64,000 nucleotides of DNA, taken from Geosporobacter ferrireducens (GTDB lineage: Bacteria > Bacillota > Clostridia > Peptostreptococcales > Thermotaleaceae). Under the pieces are notes generated by a model. The model saw only the letters and a list, made by a program, of their open reading frames with translations. It was not told where the DNA came from and did no database searches. The stretch spans positions 4,939,416 through 5,003,415 of the forward strand of contig NZ_CP017269.1 in the NCBI RefSeq assembly GCF_001750685.1. Direction: 5' to 3'. A program made the position numbers and the translations under genes. This document shows positions 1 to 8,298 of the stretch, one piece after another. Every line of letters begins with the position of its first letter. Position 1 is the first letter of the stretch.

Positions 1-2
1 GA

Positions 3-800
3 GATTTGCCTGGAATGGCAGATATAGATTCTTCATTGTATTTATTCTGTAAAGAAATTAAAAAGGAAGCTACTGTTGCACTTTCAGGAGAATGTGCAGA
101 CGAAATGTTTGGAGGCTACCCATGGTTTAGAAGCAAAGAAGGCCTTGAAAACAATACCTTTCCTTGGGCGAGAAATTTACAGGATCGGCTTAAGTATTTA
201 AGACCAGAAATAAAAGACATGATTAATGGAGAAGCTTATCTTGCAAGAAGATATGAAGAGACGATACAAGAAGTACCCAGATTGCCGGGGGAAAGCCCAG
301 AAGATGCTAGAAGAAGAGAAATATTTTACCTAAATATAACTTGGTTTATGACTACCCTATTAGATCGAAAGGATCGAATGAGTATGGCTACAGGATTAGA
401 GGTAAGAGTACCCTTCTGTGACCACCGCTTAATGGAATATGTATGGAACATTCCCTGGGAAATGAAGTATTGTGATAATATTGAGAAAGGGATTCTGAGA
501 CGTGCTTTAAAGGGAATATTGCCTGAGGAAGTGTTATACCGAAGAAAAAGTCCTTATCCTAAAACCCATAATCCGAATTATCTTGAGGCTGTAAAAAAGA
601 TTCTTTTAGAGATTCTTTCAAGTCCCAATGAACCGATCCATCAGTTGGTTGATGGGAAGGGCATGGAATCAATGATACAAAAAGGCGAAATCAAGTTTGA
701 CAGACCGTGGTTTGGGCAGCTCATGACAGGACCGCAGATGTTCGCTTATCTTATTCAAATGAATACATGGTTAAAAAAATATAAGGTAACGATTTTATAA
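3..800 (+). CDS. asnB: Asparagine synthetase (glutamine-hydrolysing), C-terminal part
   Basis: ATP-dependent amidation of aspartate to asparagine; this is the synthetase half of the class II glutamine amidotransferase. The frame is open at the left window edge, so the N-terminal glutaminase domain and the PP-loop lie outside. Visible are the SGECADEMFGGYPW motif of the synthetase domain (about residues 27-40 of the visible part) and the LDRKDRMSMATGLEVRVPF block that shapes the aspartyl-AMP pocket. The gene ends just before a strong bidirectional terminator. Family assignment is firm; only the 5' truncation by the window is a limit. Confidence 0.93.
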   Translation, partial: DLPGMADIDSSLYLFCKEIKKEATVALSGECADEMFGGYPWFRSKEGLENNTFPWARNLQDRLKYLRPEIKDMINGEAYLARRYEETIQEVPRLPGESPEDARRREIFYLNITWFMTTLLDRKDRMSMATGLEVRVPFCDHRLMEYVWNIPWEMKYCDNIEKGILRRALKGILPEEVLYRRKSPYPKTHNPNYLEAVKKILLEILSSPNEPIHQLVDGKGMESMIQKGEIKFDRPWFGQLMTGPQMFAYLIQMNTWLKKYKVTIL

Positions 801-803
801 AAA

Positions 804-849
804 CTAAAACAAAACCTGGCTTCCTATAGGATACCAGGTTTTGTTTTAG
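804..849. terminator. Bidirectional terminator between asnB and DUF502 gene
   Basis: A perfect 16-bp inverted repeat (804-819 and 834-849) with a 14-nt loop. The arms are A/T-rich outside and contain CCTGG/CCAGG inside, so both transcripts end in a U-rich tract. It serves the two convergent genes. Confidence 0.9.
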
Positions 850-1451
850 TCTTCTAATTTTTTTTGATTTTCAGGCAGTAAAATGCCTCCTGAAACAATG
901 AGCTTAATAGCTGCTTCTATAGAAAGATCCAGGAATTGGATATCTTCTTCCGGGATCATTACGAGCATGCCGGAGGTTGGATTAGGTGTTGTAGGGATAA
1001 AAACACTTTTCAAGTCGCTCTGCGTTTTCAGATTAATTTCTTCTGCCGCATCTGCGGTGATAAAGCCAATGACATAAATACCTTTTGATGGATATTCAAC
1101 CAAAACAGCTGACTTAAAGGCATTTTTTTGACTGGTAAAAAGGGTGTCTGTCAACTGCTTCATAGAAATATAGACTGTATTGACTAATGGAATTTTTTTA
1201 AAAACAGCTTCTGTAAATAAAATAATTTTTTTACCTAGAAGATTAGTAGAAATAAAACCTGTGATCAAAATAATCAGGATTGTGAGAATGACACCAATGC
1301 CTACAAGCGGAAAGCCTAAGAAAAGTTCTAGTGGCTCGCGAAATACAGCATCTATACGGTTAAATAGCCAAATCACGATACTTAAAGTAACAAAGATTGG
1401 TACTAAAACAAATAATCCGGTTATAAAGATATTACGCAAGTGCTTTATCAT
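846..1451 (-). CDS. DUF502 family membrane protein
   Basis: 201-residue integral membrane protein with two strong N-terminal hydrophobic segments (about residues 7-29 and 45-67), then the conserved KKIPLVNTVYISMKQ stretch and a soluble C-terminal domain that includes VLVEYPSKGIYVIGF, all characteristic of DUF502. The molecular function of the family is not established. It is convergent with asnB and shares the terminator at 804-849; the stop codon lies inside the terminator stem. Confidence 0.88.
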   Translation of the reverse strand: MIKHLRNIFITGLFVLVPIFVTLSIVIWLFNRIDAVFREPLELFLGFPLVGIGVILTILIILITGFISTNLLGKKIILFTEAVFKKIPLVNTVYISMKQLTDTLFTSQKNAFKSAVLVEYPSKGIYVIGFITADAAEEINLKTQSDLKSVFIPTTPNPTSGMLVMIPEEDIQFLDLSIEAAIKLIVSGGILLPENQKKLED

Positions 1452-1572
1452 ATATATCCTCCAATATTTATCAGGATAATGTATCCATTAGTAATTATAA
1501 TGGGAAAGAAAGGCTTTGTATAGATATACTTCATAAATATAGTATGTGCACTATAGAAATGAATAAAAGAAA

Positions 1573-1610
1573 AGAAACAGTAGAAAATGAGCAATCATTT
1601 CACTGTTTCT
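1573..1610 (-). terminator. Terminator of the DUF4397 gene
   Basis: Hairpin with outer arms GAAACAGT/ACTGTTTC and inner arms AAATGA/TCATTT. Read on the minus strand it is followed by a U-rich tract, right after the stop of the DUF4397 gene. Confidence 0.7.
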
Positions 1611-1617
1611 AAATTTG

Positions 1618-2253
1618 TTAATAAGATGCTTTATCAAGGGCAATTAACGCTTGCAGAGGTGGATTGGCATCAACCAAACCCACAGCATAAACGGTATAAT
1701 ATCGATTACCGCGAATCAATGTGTTGGGTACCGTTAGGACAATTTGATTTGTTCCTGCAATTCGAGCCTGTAGTGTGTAGTTAGCAGGTACAACGGTAAT
1801 GTTGTTGCTGATTTGCCCAAAGCTGATGTTTGGAAAAAGAACAGTGCCATTAGGAAGTGTAATATCTACGGCAGGTGCATTAGGGGATAAATGTACAAAT
1901 TTTAATTGGGTACGATTGGGGGGGAGAATAGCTGCCGTATCCGGTACGACTACGGCCTCAATATTTTGCAGAAGCCCTGCAGCAGCTATGGTATACATGC
2001 CATTGGGAGCGATATTTACTTGTGTGTCAATAACCGGTGTTGTTCTTGTTCCAGTAGGATAGACAAGGATTCTATATGTTGCGGGTGCCAAGGATAGGTA
2101 TTGTGTAAAACCTCGATAGGCCAGGTTTTGCGCAATCAGAACATTGTTTGCATATATATCTACTGCTGGGGCATCAGGAGAAGCATGCAATATTCTGACA
2201 TAAGCAGAAGTTACAGGAATGCTATAAACATATTGGTAGTGCGGATAATACAT
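1618..2253 (-). CDS. DUF4397 domain protein
   Basis: About 211 residues. The two tandem YVRILHASPDAPAVDIYANN-like units (near the N-terminus and again as LKFVHLSPNAPAVDITLPNG around residue 120) are the hallmark of DUF4397, a beta-rich domain often seen in surface or envelope proteins. No signal peptide or membrane segment is visible. The start chosen is the ATG at 2253, placed 7 nt after AAAGGATGG; the upstream ATG at 2271 has no ribosome binding site. Role unknown; in spore formers a coat or surface place is possible but only inferred. Confidence 0.85.
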   Translation of the reverse strand: MYYPHYQYVYSIPVTSAYVRILHASPDAPAVDIYANNVLIAQNLAYRGFTQYLSLAPATYRILVYPTGTRTTPVIDTQVNIAPNGMYTIAAAGLLQNIEAVVVPDTAAILPPNRTQLKFVHLSPNAPAVDITLPNGTVLFPNISFGQISNNITVVPANYTLQARIAGTNQIVLTVPNTLIRGNRYYTVYAVGLVDANPPLQALIALDKASY

Positions 2254-2433
2254 GGTGTTCCATCCTTTCATTCTATATATAAAATATAAATATGTTAGCC
2301 CCGTGACAGAGGTTACAAAATAAAGCAGATAAAATCACATATAAAGATTTCCGATAGGGTATTGGGCTAATTCTTGGAAACAAAAAAGAGCCTATTTTTT
2401 ATTGTCTAAGAAATTATACTTTTTTTGGTATAA

Positions 2434-3099
2434 TTATTTTATTTCGGCTATATTACGCAAGGTGCTTATATCTTGAATAAAATATCCTTGCTTTGTTTTT
2501 GCTAACAAACCTCGTTTTACAAAATCAGCCAATACATACAGTAAGTGACGGTATGTTACACCTAAAAATTCCGACACCTCTGTATGATTTTCTCTATACA
2601 AGCGATTGCAAGAAGTCATTAAAATAAATTTTGCCAGACGAATCTCTAAAGGGTAGGCTTGATTTTTTGAATAATTATAGGTGTTTCTGATTGCCTTTTG
2701 ACTTAAAAATAGACAAAGATAACGAAGGAATTTTGTGTCATTTAATATTCTGTCTTTGCATTTTTCTATACGAATAGCATAACAAGTACAAGGTGTAATA
2801 GCCATTATGCCATTCGCTGTATCTTGAGCGCCAATCAATTCCATTTCCCCTACAAAGCAGGGAGCATTTATGAAATTGATTAGAGAAATGCGTCCGTTTC
2901 CTTGAGAAATAAACAGTTTTGCCCGTCCATCAATTAAATAATACAAATAATCGGGCTTTTCACCTTCGCATAATATTTCTTCGTTACTTTCAAATTTTAC
3001 AATAGATGTGTAAGGGCATATATCAAAACTAAAATAATCTGTCAGAGGAAAATGGTTGTAGTAATCTTCTAAGGTTCCGTGTTCTTTTATCGTTATCAA
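2434..3099 (-). CDS. Crp/Fnr-family transcriptional regulator (YeiL-like)
   Basis: Cyclic-nucleotide-binding-like N-terminal domain (FESNEEILCEGEKPDYLYYLIDGRAKLF and the following beta-roll) and a C-terminal winged helix (EVSEFLGVTYRHLLYVLADFVKRGLL). The domain order and length match Crp/Fnr regulators, closest in feel to YeiL. There is no N-terminal FNR-type cysteine cluster. A TTG start at 3099 is preceded by AAAGGGTGG; an ATG at 3138 in the same frame is also possible. It is transcribed divergently from the methyltransferase at 3193 across a short gap and may control it. Confidence 0.8.
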   Translation of the reverse strand: MITIKEHGTLEDYYNHFPLTDYFSFDICPYTSIVKFESNEEILCEGEKPDYLYYLIDGRAKLFISQGNGRISLINFINAPCFVGEMELIGAQDTANGIMAITPCTCYAIRIEKCKDRILNDTKFLRYLCLFLSQKAIRNTYNYSKNQAYPLEIRLAKFILMTSCNRLYRENHTEVSEFLGVTYRHLLYVLADFVKRGLLAKTKQGYFIQDISTLRNIAEIK

Positions 3100-3192
3100 T
3101 GTAGCCACCCTTTCTGTAAATAGCATGAGATTTCTCATAACAGATTATCGCAGGTTATTGTATAATGCAAGAAAAGGAGGTTGGATATTAAC

Positions 3193-3825
3193 ATGAAACA
3201 ACAAGACTATTGGAACAAAGTATCAACTAAAAAGGAATTTACGACCCCGTTTCACGCAGAAGAATTTGCCAAATATGTCGGAACAGGTAATACTGTCCTT
3301 GATGTTGGGTGTGGTTATGGGCGAACACTTAATGAATTATACCAACTTGGTTATCATAGCTTGATTGGAATTGATTTTTCAGACGGCATGATAGAACGAG
3401 GACAGGAACAATTCCCTTATCTTGATTTACGTGTAAAAAAAGAACAAAGGATTGACCTGCAAGATAGCAGCATTGACGCGGTTATTCTGTTTGCGGTTTT
3501 GACTTGCATATATGATAATAATGAGCAGCAATTTCTTATCCATGAAATAGAACGAGTATTAAAACCAAATGGCATTTTATATGTGAATGACTTTCTTCTA
3601 AATTCAGATGAAAGGAATATAAAACGCTATCAAGAATTTCAAGAAAAATATGGGACTTATGGCATCTTTGAATTGCCAGAGGGTGCTACATGCCGTCACC
3701 ACTCCGAAGATTGGATTTATAATCTTTTAACTGGCTTTACCACTCTCCAGTATCAGCATTTGACCTTTACAACTATGAATGGTAATAAATCCAATGGATT
3801 TTATTACATTGGAAGAAGAAACTGA
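3193..3825 (+). CDS. Class I SAM-dependent methyltransferase
   Basis: Rossmann-fold methyltransferase of about 210 residues. Motif I is VLDVGCGYGRTLNEL (about residues 34-48), followed by the acidic end of beta-2 (LIGIDFSDGMIERG) and the motif IV region IDAVILFAVLTCIYD, as in Methyltransf_11/25 proteins. Substrate unknown. The ATG at 3193 lies 12 nt after AAAAGGAGG; the in-frame TTG at 3181 abuts the ribosome binding site and is rejected. Divergent from a Crp-like regulator. Confidence 0.82.
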   Translation: MKQQDYWNKVSTKKEFTTPFHAEEFAKYVGTGNTVLDVGCGYGRTLNELYQLGYHSLIGIDFSDGMIERGQEQFPYLDLRVKKEQRIDLQDSSIDAVILFAVLTCIYDNNEQQFLIHEIERVLKPNGILYVNDFLLNSDERNIKRYQEFQEKYGTYGIFELPEGATCRHHSEDWIYNLLTGFTTLQYQHLTFTTMNGNKSNGFYYIGRRN

Positions 3826-4095
3826 TAAAAATCGAGATAAACACGGTAACAATCCCATAGTAACTCTTCCGCAGACGGTAAGACTTTCACCTTGCTTTTT
3901 GTACCTTGACAAAGAAAGCGGCGGAAGAAAACGCCGGCGTAAAAATGCAAAAAGCCGAGAAAACATAGAGTTCACGCGGCTTTGAAGTGTTTTTATGATA
4001 AAGCTTTATTGTTGAGTGTGGCAGATTTTTCTACTATTTTTTATTTGTAGACTCTTAAATACATAATAGATAAATGATGCGTCACAACAGGGTCG
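3826..4095 (+). other. Non-coding stretch with a GC-richer decayed tail
   Basis: No convincing gene. Between about 3860 and 3990 the base composition is richer in GC than the flanks, and a frame reads LDKESGGRKRRRKNAKSREN before a stop. This looks like a piece of foreign or decayed coding sequence behind the methyltransferase, possibly left by a mobile element. I could not identify its source. Confidence 0.35.
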
Positions 4096-4168
4096 CGGAC
4101 GACCACAGGTCGCCCCTACGGTGCTGAGGGGTTAAAGATAAATAGTAGGGGCGACCTGTGGTCGTCCG
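4096..4168. repeat. 24-bp perfect inverted repeat, GC-rich dispersed repeat family
   Basis: Arms at 4096-4119 and 4145-4168 are perfect reverse complements (core GACCACAGGTCGCCCC) around a 25-nt spacer. It is far more GC-rich than the region. A related partial unit is at 17585-17612 (GTAGGGACGACCTG). It resembles REP- or MITE-like intergenic repeats; a small extra hairpin (GGATGA/TCATCC, 4171-4186) follows directly. Confidence 0.8.
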
Positions 4169-4266
4169 TAGGATGAATTATCATCCTAAATGGAGTGAAG
4201 AATCCTTAGGTCGCATCATACAACAAGTATTCATTAACGTTAATTTACAATAGAAACTTTATGGCA

Positions 4267-4800
4267 CTAATTCAAAATATTTACAAACTTAATAGAATAA
4301 ATGTCACACATCACCAATCGATTGGTTTGTGGCTCCCTTAACACAATGTAGCTGATCCCAACAGCAACGAGTGTACCTTCTCGGTCAATAAACATATTGG
4401 TACCGATGAGAAAGTCCACTTTCACGTATCTGCCGATTAGTGTCTTTAAGAAACCTTGGTTGTAGTTGATATCTTCTTGTACAGGTGGTCCAGGTTGAAT
4501 GATAAAATCGGGCCCCATGGGCATCGTAGGAGATGGGGATGTATCCTCTAAAGGCCTTTCTGGCGGAATGGGCATCATAGGTGTCGTTGGCATTTCAGGC
4601 ATCATGGGCGTGGATGGCATGTAAGGGGTTGTGGGCATACCGGGCCCCATTGGGATATTGGGCATAGTAGGGACTGCTGGCGTTGCAGGCATTGTTGGCA
4701 TCCAAGGCAGCGACGGGGTAGTCGGCATCATAGGCATTTTGGGGACACCAGGCTGCATTGCCCCGCCCAAATAAGCATTAGCATAATCATTACAATACAT
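4267..4800 (-). CDS. Spore coat protein, GerQ-like C-terminus with Met/Pro-rich N-terminus
   Basis: About 177 residues. Residues 15-100 are a low-complexity run of (T/M/S)P-x-MP repeats. The last 65 residues (NQGFLKTLIGRYVKVDF, then REGTLVAVGISYIVLREPQT and a YSIKFV end) look like the C-terminal domain of the coat protein GerQ, which is crosslinked into the spore coat and helps CwlJ localise in Bacillus. The next gene upstream on the same strand is a CwlJ-type hydrolase, which supports this. The ribosome binding site AGGAGGAG lies inside the longer reading frame, so the start is the ATG at 4800 rather than 4815. Confidence 0.75.
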   Translation of the reverse strand: MYCNDYANAYLGGAMQPGVPKMPMMPTTPSLPWMPTMPATPAVPTMPNIPMGPGMPTTPYMPSTPMMPEMPTTPMMPIPPERPLEDTSPSPTMPMGPDFIIQPGPPVQEDINYNQGFLKTLIGRYVKVDFLIGTNMFIDREGTLVAVGISYIVLREPQTNRLVMCDIYSIKFVNILN

Positions 4801-4910
4801 AATACTCCTCCTCATAACAATGAATTTAATGGTAATGATATGGAATTAAAACAACCTAAATTTTTAAAATTACAAAAAAGAAATACATTAATAACTTCGT
4901 TCGGGATCTT

Positions 4911-5354
4911 TTATGTCTGTGCATACAGCTCAGTCATATTATAAAAACAGTGATCCCCGACACGCACTTGGTAGGTGCCTACGCCGTTTCTGGGAAATAT
5001 ATCAGGACATATAGGCTGGAAAGGATTAAAATACCATAAAGACCACCCTACTGTAAATAATCTGTTACCTGCTAAAGCCCAATCGGCAATATCATAATGA
5101 ATCTGCTCTGGTGGACTGGCCCAGATGGTTTGAGGGTTGGGAATACCTCGGAGGACACTGCGTACGCAGTCAAATTGTCCTTGCTGATAGATTACTTTTC
5201 GGATGTCGCCCTGACACACCCGATGATACTCGCCAAAATCGATTCTAACTCTATTCATAACAACGGTGGCAACAGCTTTCATTCCATTTTCACCTTCACC
5301 ACCAGCTTCGCACTTAATGATTCTTGCTAATAGTTCTCGATCTGAGAATGACAT
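4911..5354 (-). CDS. cwlJ: Spore cortex-lytic hydrolase, CwlJ/SleB catalytic domain
   Basis: About 147 residues, essentially only the Hydrolase_2 domain: the SDRELLARIIKCEAGGEGENG block with the catalytic glutamate, then AVATVVMNRV, and the C-terminal HCFYN motif. CwlJ-type enzymes degrade cortex peptidoglycan at muramic-delta-lactam sites during germination. There is no signal peptide and no peptidoglycan-binding domain, as in CwlJ and unlike SleB. The ATG at 5354 follows AGAGGTGAG; the GTG at 5363 lies inside that site. It precedes the GerQ-like gene on the same strand, matching the known CwlJ-GerQ partnership. Confidence 0.85.
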   Translation of the reverse strand: MSFSDRELLARIIKCEAGGEGENGMKAVATVVMNRVRIDFGEYHRVCQGDIRKVIYQQGQFDCVRSVLRGIPNPQTIWASPPEQIHYDIADWALAGNRLFTVGWSLWYFNPFQPICPDIFPRNGVGTYQVRVGDHCFYNMTELYAQT

Positions 5355-5543
5355 AGAACTCACCTCTTTTCAATGCTGATACTATTAATTTATTCGCATG
5401 ATAGAGAAAAGGTACTAAATAATTGACGATTTTCGGTATAAAATATAAAAGAATAAAGGAGCTTTGAAAGTTGTATAGAATAAAATTACTATAAAGAAGC
5501 TTGGTTCTATCACAAAACTGGAAAAGAAATGGAGGAAATGAGA

Positions 5544-5897
5544 ATGGACGAAAAAAGAATGAACAAAAGAGTTCCAGTCCATATGCATTTAACGATAGAA
5601 TCTTTATATAAATCTGGTGAAACAGAAAAAATCAGTATCAGTGAAGAGATTACGGTTACTAACATATCAAAAAGAGGAATTGGTTTCTTATGTAGTAGTT
5701 CATTGCCGCTCGACCATTACTTTAATGCAAAAATAAAAATAGATGAAGAAAAAACCTTTTATTGTGTATTAAAGATTGTCAGATGCAAGAAGATTAATCA
5801 AGGATATCAAATTGGATGTGAATTTATTGGTTTAGCGAACATACTAGGAAAGAATATCGATTTATATGTTGAAGAAATCGAAGAAAGAAAAGAGTAA
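5544..5897 (+). CDS. PilZ domain protein (putative c-di-GMP receptor)
   Basis: About 117 residues covering one PilZ domain. The N-terminal basic stretch KRMNKRVPVHM and the downstream NISKRGIGFLCSS (N-x-S-x-x-G) are the two halves of the c-di-GMP binding site. No other domain is present, so it is a stand-alone receptor whose output is unknown. The ATG at 5544 lies 8 nt after GGAGG; the earlier ATG at 5529 overlaps that site. It precedes dsdA by 53 nt with no obvious link. Confidence 0.8.
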   Translation: MDEKRMNKRVPVHMHLTIESLYKSGETEKISISEEITVTNISKRGIGFLCSSSLPLDHYFNAKIKIDEEKTFYCVLKIVRCKKINQGYQIGCEFIGLANILGKNIDLYVEEIEERKE

Positions 5898-5950
5898 TAT
5901 TGATGGACGGAAATATGCACTGTAATTGAAAATGAAGGAAGGAGCTTGTC

Positions 5951-7300
5951 ATGAGGAAGAATATAATTCTGGGAAAAGCAATGGAAACTTGGGAACGTGA
6001 ATACCCACTCCTAAAGCGCCTCAAGCGATATGAAAAGCTAGTCTGGTTAAATCCTGCGCTGACTCCAGTAGAAGAGGTATTACCCACTTTAACGTTATCC
6101 GAAAAGGATGTCATGGAAGCAGAAAAGCGCTGGCAGCGATTTGCACCATTGCTTACAGTACTGTTTCCGGAAACTGCTTCCAGTAATGGTTTAATCGAAT
6201 CTCCGCTCTTGGAAATCGAAAAAATGAAAAGGGTGATGGAGCGGCATTGGGGATTTTCAATACCGGGAAAATTATACATAAAATGTGACAATCAATTGCC
6301 TATAGCAGGTTCCATCAAGGCTAGGGGAGGGATCTATGAAGTACTAAAGCATGCAGAGCAGCTGGCCATAGAAAATAACCTGCTGTCAGAAGAAGAAGAT
6401 TATTGTCGGATGGCCTCTAAATCATTTAAAGATTTCTACAGCCAATATGCCATTGCTGTTGGTTCAACAGGAAATCTGGGACTTAGTATCGGTATTATCG
6501 GTGCAGCTTTGGGTTTTCGTGTTACCGTACATATGTCAGCGGATGCAAAAACGTGGAAAAAAAAGCTGCTGCGGGAAAAAGGAGTAACCGTTATTGAATA
6601 TGCATCAGATTACAGCAAAGCAGTGGAATTGGGACGGAAGCAGTCAGAAGGAGATCCCAAAAGTTATTTTGTGGATGATGAACAGTCAAAGGAATTGTTT
6701 TTAGGATATAGTGTGGCTGCTTATCGTTTAAAAGAACAGCTGGAGCAACAAAACATATCAGTGAATGAATCAAATCCTCTCATAGTATATCTTCCATGCG
6801 GTGTAGGCGGTGCTCCCGGTGGTATAGCTTTTGGACTGAAATTAATCTTTGGTGAGCATGTTCATTGCTATTTTGCGGAACCCACCCATTCTCCCTGTAT
6901 GCTCATGGGACTAATGACCGGGAAAAATGAAGGCATTAAGGTTCAGGAATTTGGTATCGACAATATTACTGATGCCGATGGACTAGCAGTAGGTGCCCCT
7001 TCAGCTTTAGCAGCTAAGGTGGTAGGGCGATGGATTGAAGGGATATATACTGTTGATGATGAAGAACTGTATCCTATCCTTGCACTTTTGAAAGATCAGG
7101 AAGATATACAAATAGAACCATCTGCATCAGCTGCATTTTTAGGACCTGTACGATTGTTTGCAGAAGATCAGGAAAAACCTAAGTGGACAGGAAGGCAGGC
7201 AACACATATTGCTTGGGCAACAGGAGGAATTTTTGTACCCCTGGACCACATGGAGGATTTTTATAATAAAGGCAAAAAAATTCTAGAGGAAGAGTCCTGA
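5951..7300 (+). CDS. dsdA: D-serine dehydratase (D-serine ammonia-lyase)
   Basis: PLP-dependent fold-type II enzyme that converts D-serine to pyruvate and ammonia. The cofactor lysine lies in GSIKARGGIYEVLKHAE (about residues 118-134), the phosphate-binding loop is GSTGNLGLSIG, and a second glycine-rich loop is LPCGVGGAPGG. The length of 449 residues fits the DsdA family. GGAAGGAG precedes the ATG. A D-aminopeptidase-like gene follows 40 nt downstream, so the two probably form a D-amino-acid catabolic unit. No LysR-type DsdC regulator is present. Confidence 0.93.
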   Translation: MRKNIILGKAMETWEREYPLLKRLKRYEKLVWLNPALTPVEEVLPTLTLSEKDVMEAEKRWQRFAPLLTVLFPETASSNGLIESPLLEIEKMKRVMERHWGFSIPGKLYIKCDNQLPIAGSIKARGGIYEVLKHAEQLAIENNLLSEEEDYCRMASKSFKDFYSQYAIAVGSTGNLGLSIGIIGAALGFRVTVHMSADAKTWKKKLLREKGVTVIEYASDYSKAVELGRKQSEGDPKSYFVDDEQSKELFLGYSVAAYRLKEQLEQQNISVNESNPLIVYLPCGVGGAPGGIAFGLKLIFGEHVHCYFAEPTHSPCMLMGLMTGKNEGIKVQEFGIDNITDADGLAVGAPSALAAKVVGRWIEGIYTVDDEELYPILALLKDQEDIQIEPSASAAFLGPVRLFAEDQEKPKWTGRQATHIAWATGGIFVPLDHMEDFYNKGKKILEEES

Positions 7301-7340
7301 TTTGATGCATTGTTAATCTAAATTCAAGGGGGAATAAAAA

Positions 7341-8159
7341 ATGAGACTTTATATTTCTGCAGATATTGAGGGAATTAGCGGTGTGGTAAATCAATGTCAT
7401 GTCAGCGCGGAAGGCCAGGATTATTTTCGCGCCAGAACACTGATGACCAACGAAGTAAATGCAGCAATAGAAGGCGCAATAGAAGCCGGTGTAAAAGAGG
7501 TTGTAGTAAATGATTCACATGGGCCAATGACAAATATTCTCATTGAGAACTTACATCCTGCAGCCTCCCTAATCACCGGTACCCCAAAGCGCTTGGGGAT
7601 GATGGAAGGCATTCAGAGCGATTTTGACAGTGTAATGTTTATCGGTTATCACGCAAGAATGAATCAACCCGGTGTACTTAGTCATTCTTATCATGGGCGT
7701 GTAATCACAAACATTTCTATAAACGGGATGGAAGTAGGAGAGTTTGCATTTAATGCATTTTTAGCAGGGCACTATCATGTGCCGGTAATGCTTGTGTCTG
7801 GAGATAATATATTAGCAGAGGAAGTAAAGGCTGTTAATGATCAAATTGAAACAGTTGTAGTTAAATATGCACAAAGCAGATATGCTGCTAGAAGCATTCA
7901 ACCTTGCATTGTACACGGTAGGATAAAGGATGCAGTGAAGCAAATCATTCAGAGAGAAGATTTATTGAAACCCTGTAGGATAGAAGGTCCAGTTTCATTA
8001 GAGGTTACTTTTATACATAGCGGCATGGCAGAGGTTGCATCGATCATGCCAGGTACAGAAATGACAGCACCCAATAAAGTTCTTTACCAGGCAAAGGATA
8101 TTCAAGAAGCATATCTGGCTCGTGCTGCGATGACTTACATGGCAGGATCTATACTATAG
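7341..8159 (+). CDS. M55 family D-aminopeptidase (DppA-like)
   Basis: 272 residues matching zinc-dependent D-aminopeptidase DppA. The N-terminal ISADIEGISGV carries the metal-binding Asp and Glu, EVVVNDSHGPMTN supplies further ligands, and YHARMNQPGVLSHSYHG is the active-site region. The family releases D-amino acids from short peptides; DppA in Bacillus acts on D-Ala-D-Ala. Next to dsdA it may feed D-amino acids from peptidoglycan peptides into catabolism, which is inference. RBS AAGGGGG precedes the ATG. Confidence 0.9.
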   Translation: MRLYISADIEGISGVVNQCHVSAEGQDYFRARTLMTNEVNAAIEGAIEAGVKEVVVNDSHGPMTNILIENLHPAASLITGTPKRLGMMEGIQSDFDSVMFIGYHARMNQPGVLSHSYHGRVITNISINGMEVGEFAFNAFLAGHYHVPVMLVSGDNILAEEVKAVNDQIETVVVKYAQSRYAARSIQPCIVHGRIKDAVKQIIQREDLLKPCRIEGPVSLEVTFIHSGMAEVASIMPGTEMTAPNKVLYQAKDIQEAYLARAAMTYMAGSIL

Positions 8160-8173
8160 AAAGTCAATTTTTA

Positions 8174-8201
8174 TAGCCCACAGCTTATGCTTCGGGCTAT
8201 C
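8174..8201 (+). terminator. Probable terminator after the M55 peptidase gene
   Basis: Stem ATAGCCC/GGGCTAT (8174-8180, 8195-8201) with a smaller AGC/GCT stem inside, followed by a T-rich stretch. Moderately convincing. Confidence 0.55.
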
Positions 8202-8298
8202 CTTATCTTTATAGCTTCTGTTAAGACTCGAACGCTAAAGATGAGATCAAGTTATAATGGGTATACTATACCTATTAATCAAAAAGGAGTAGTTTAAC

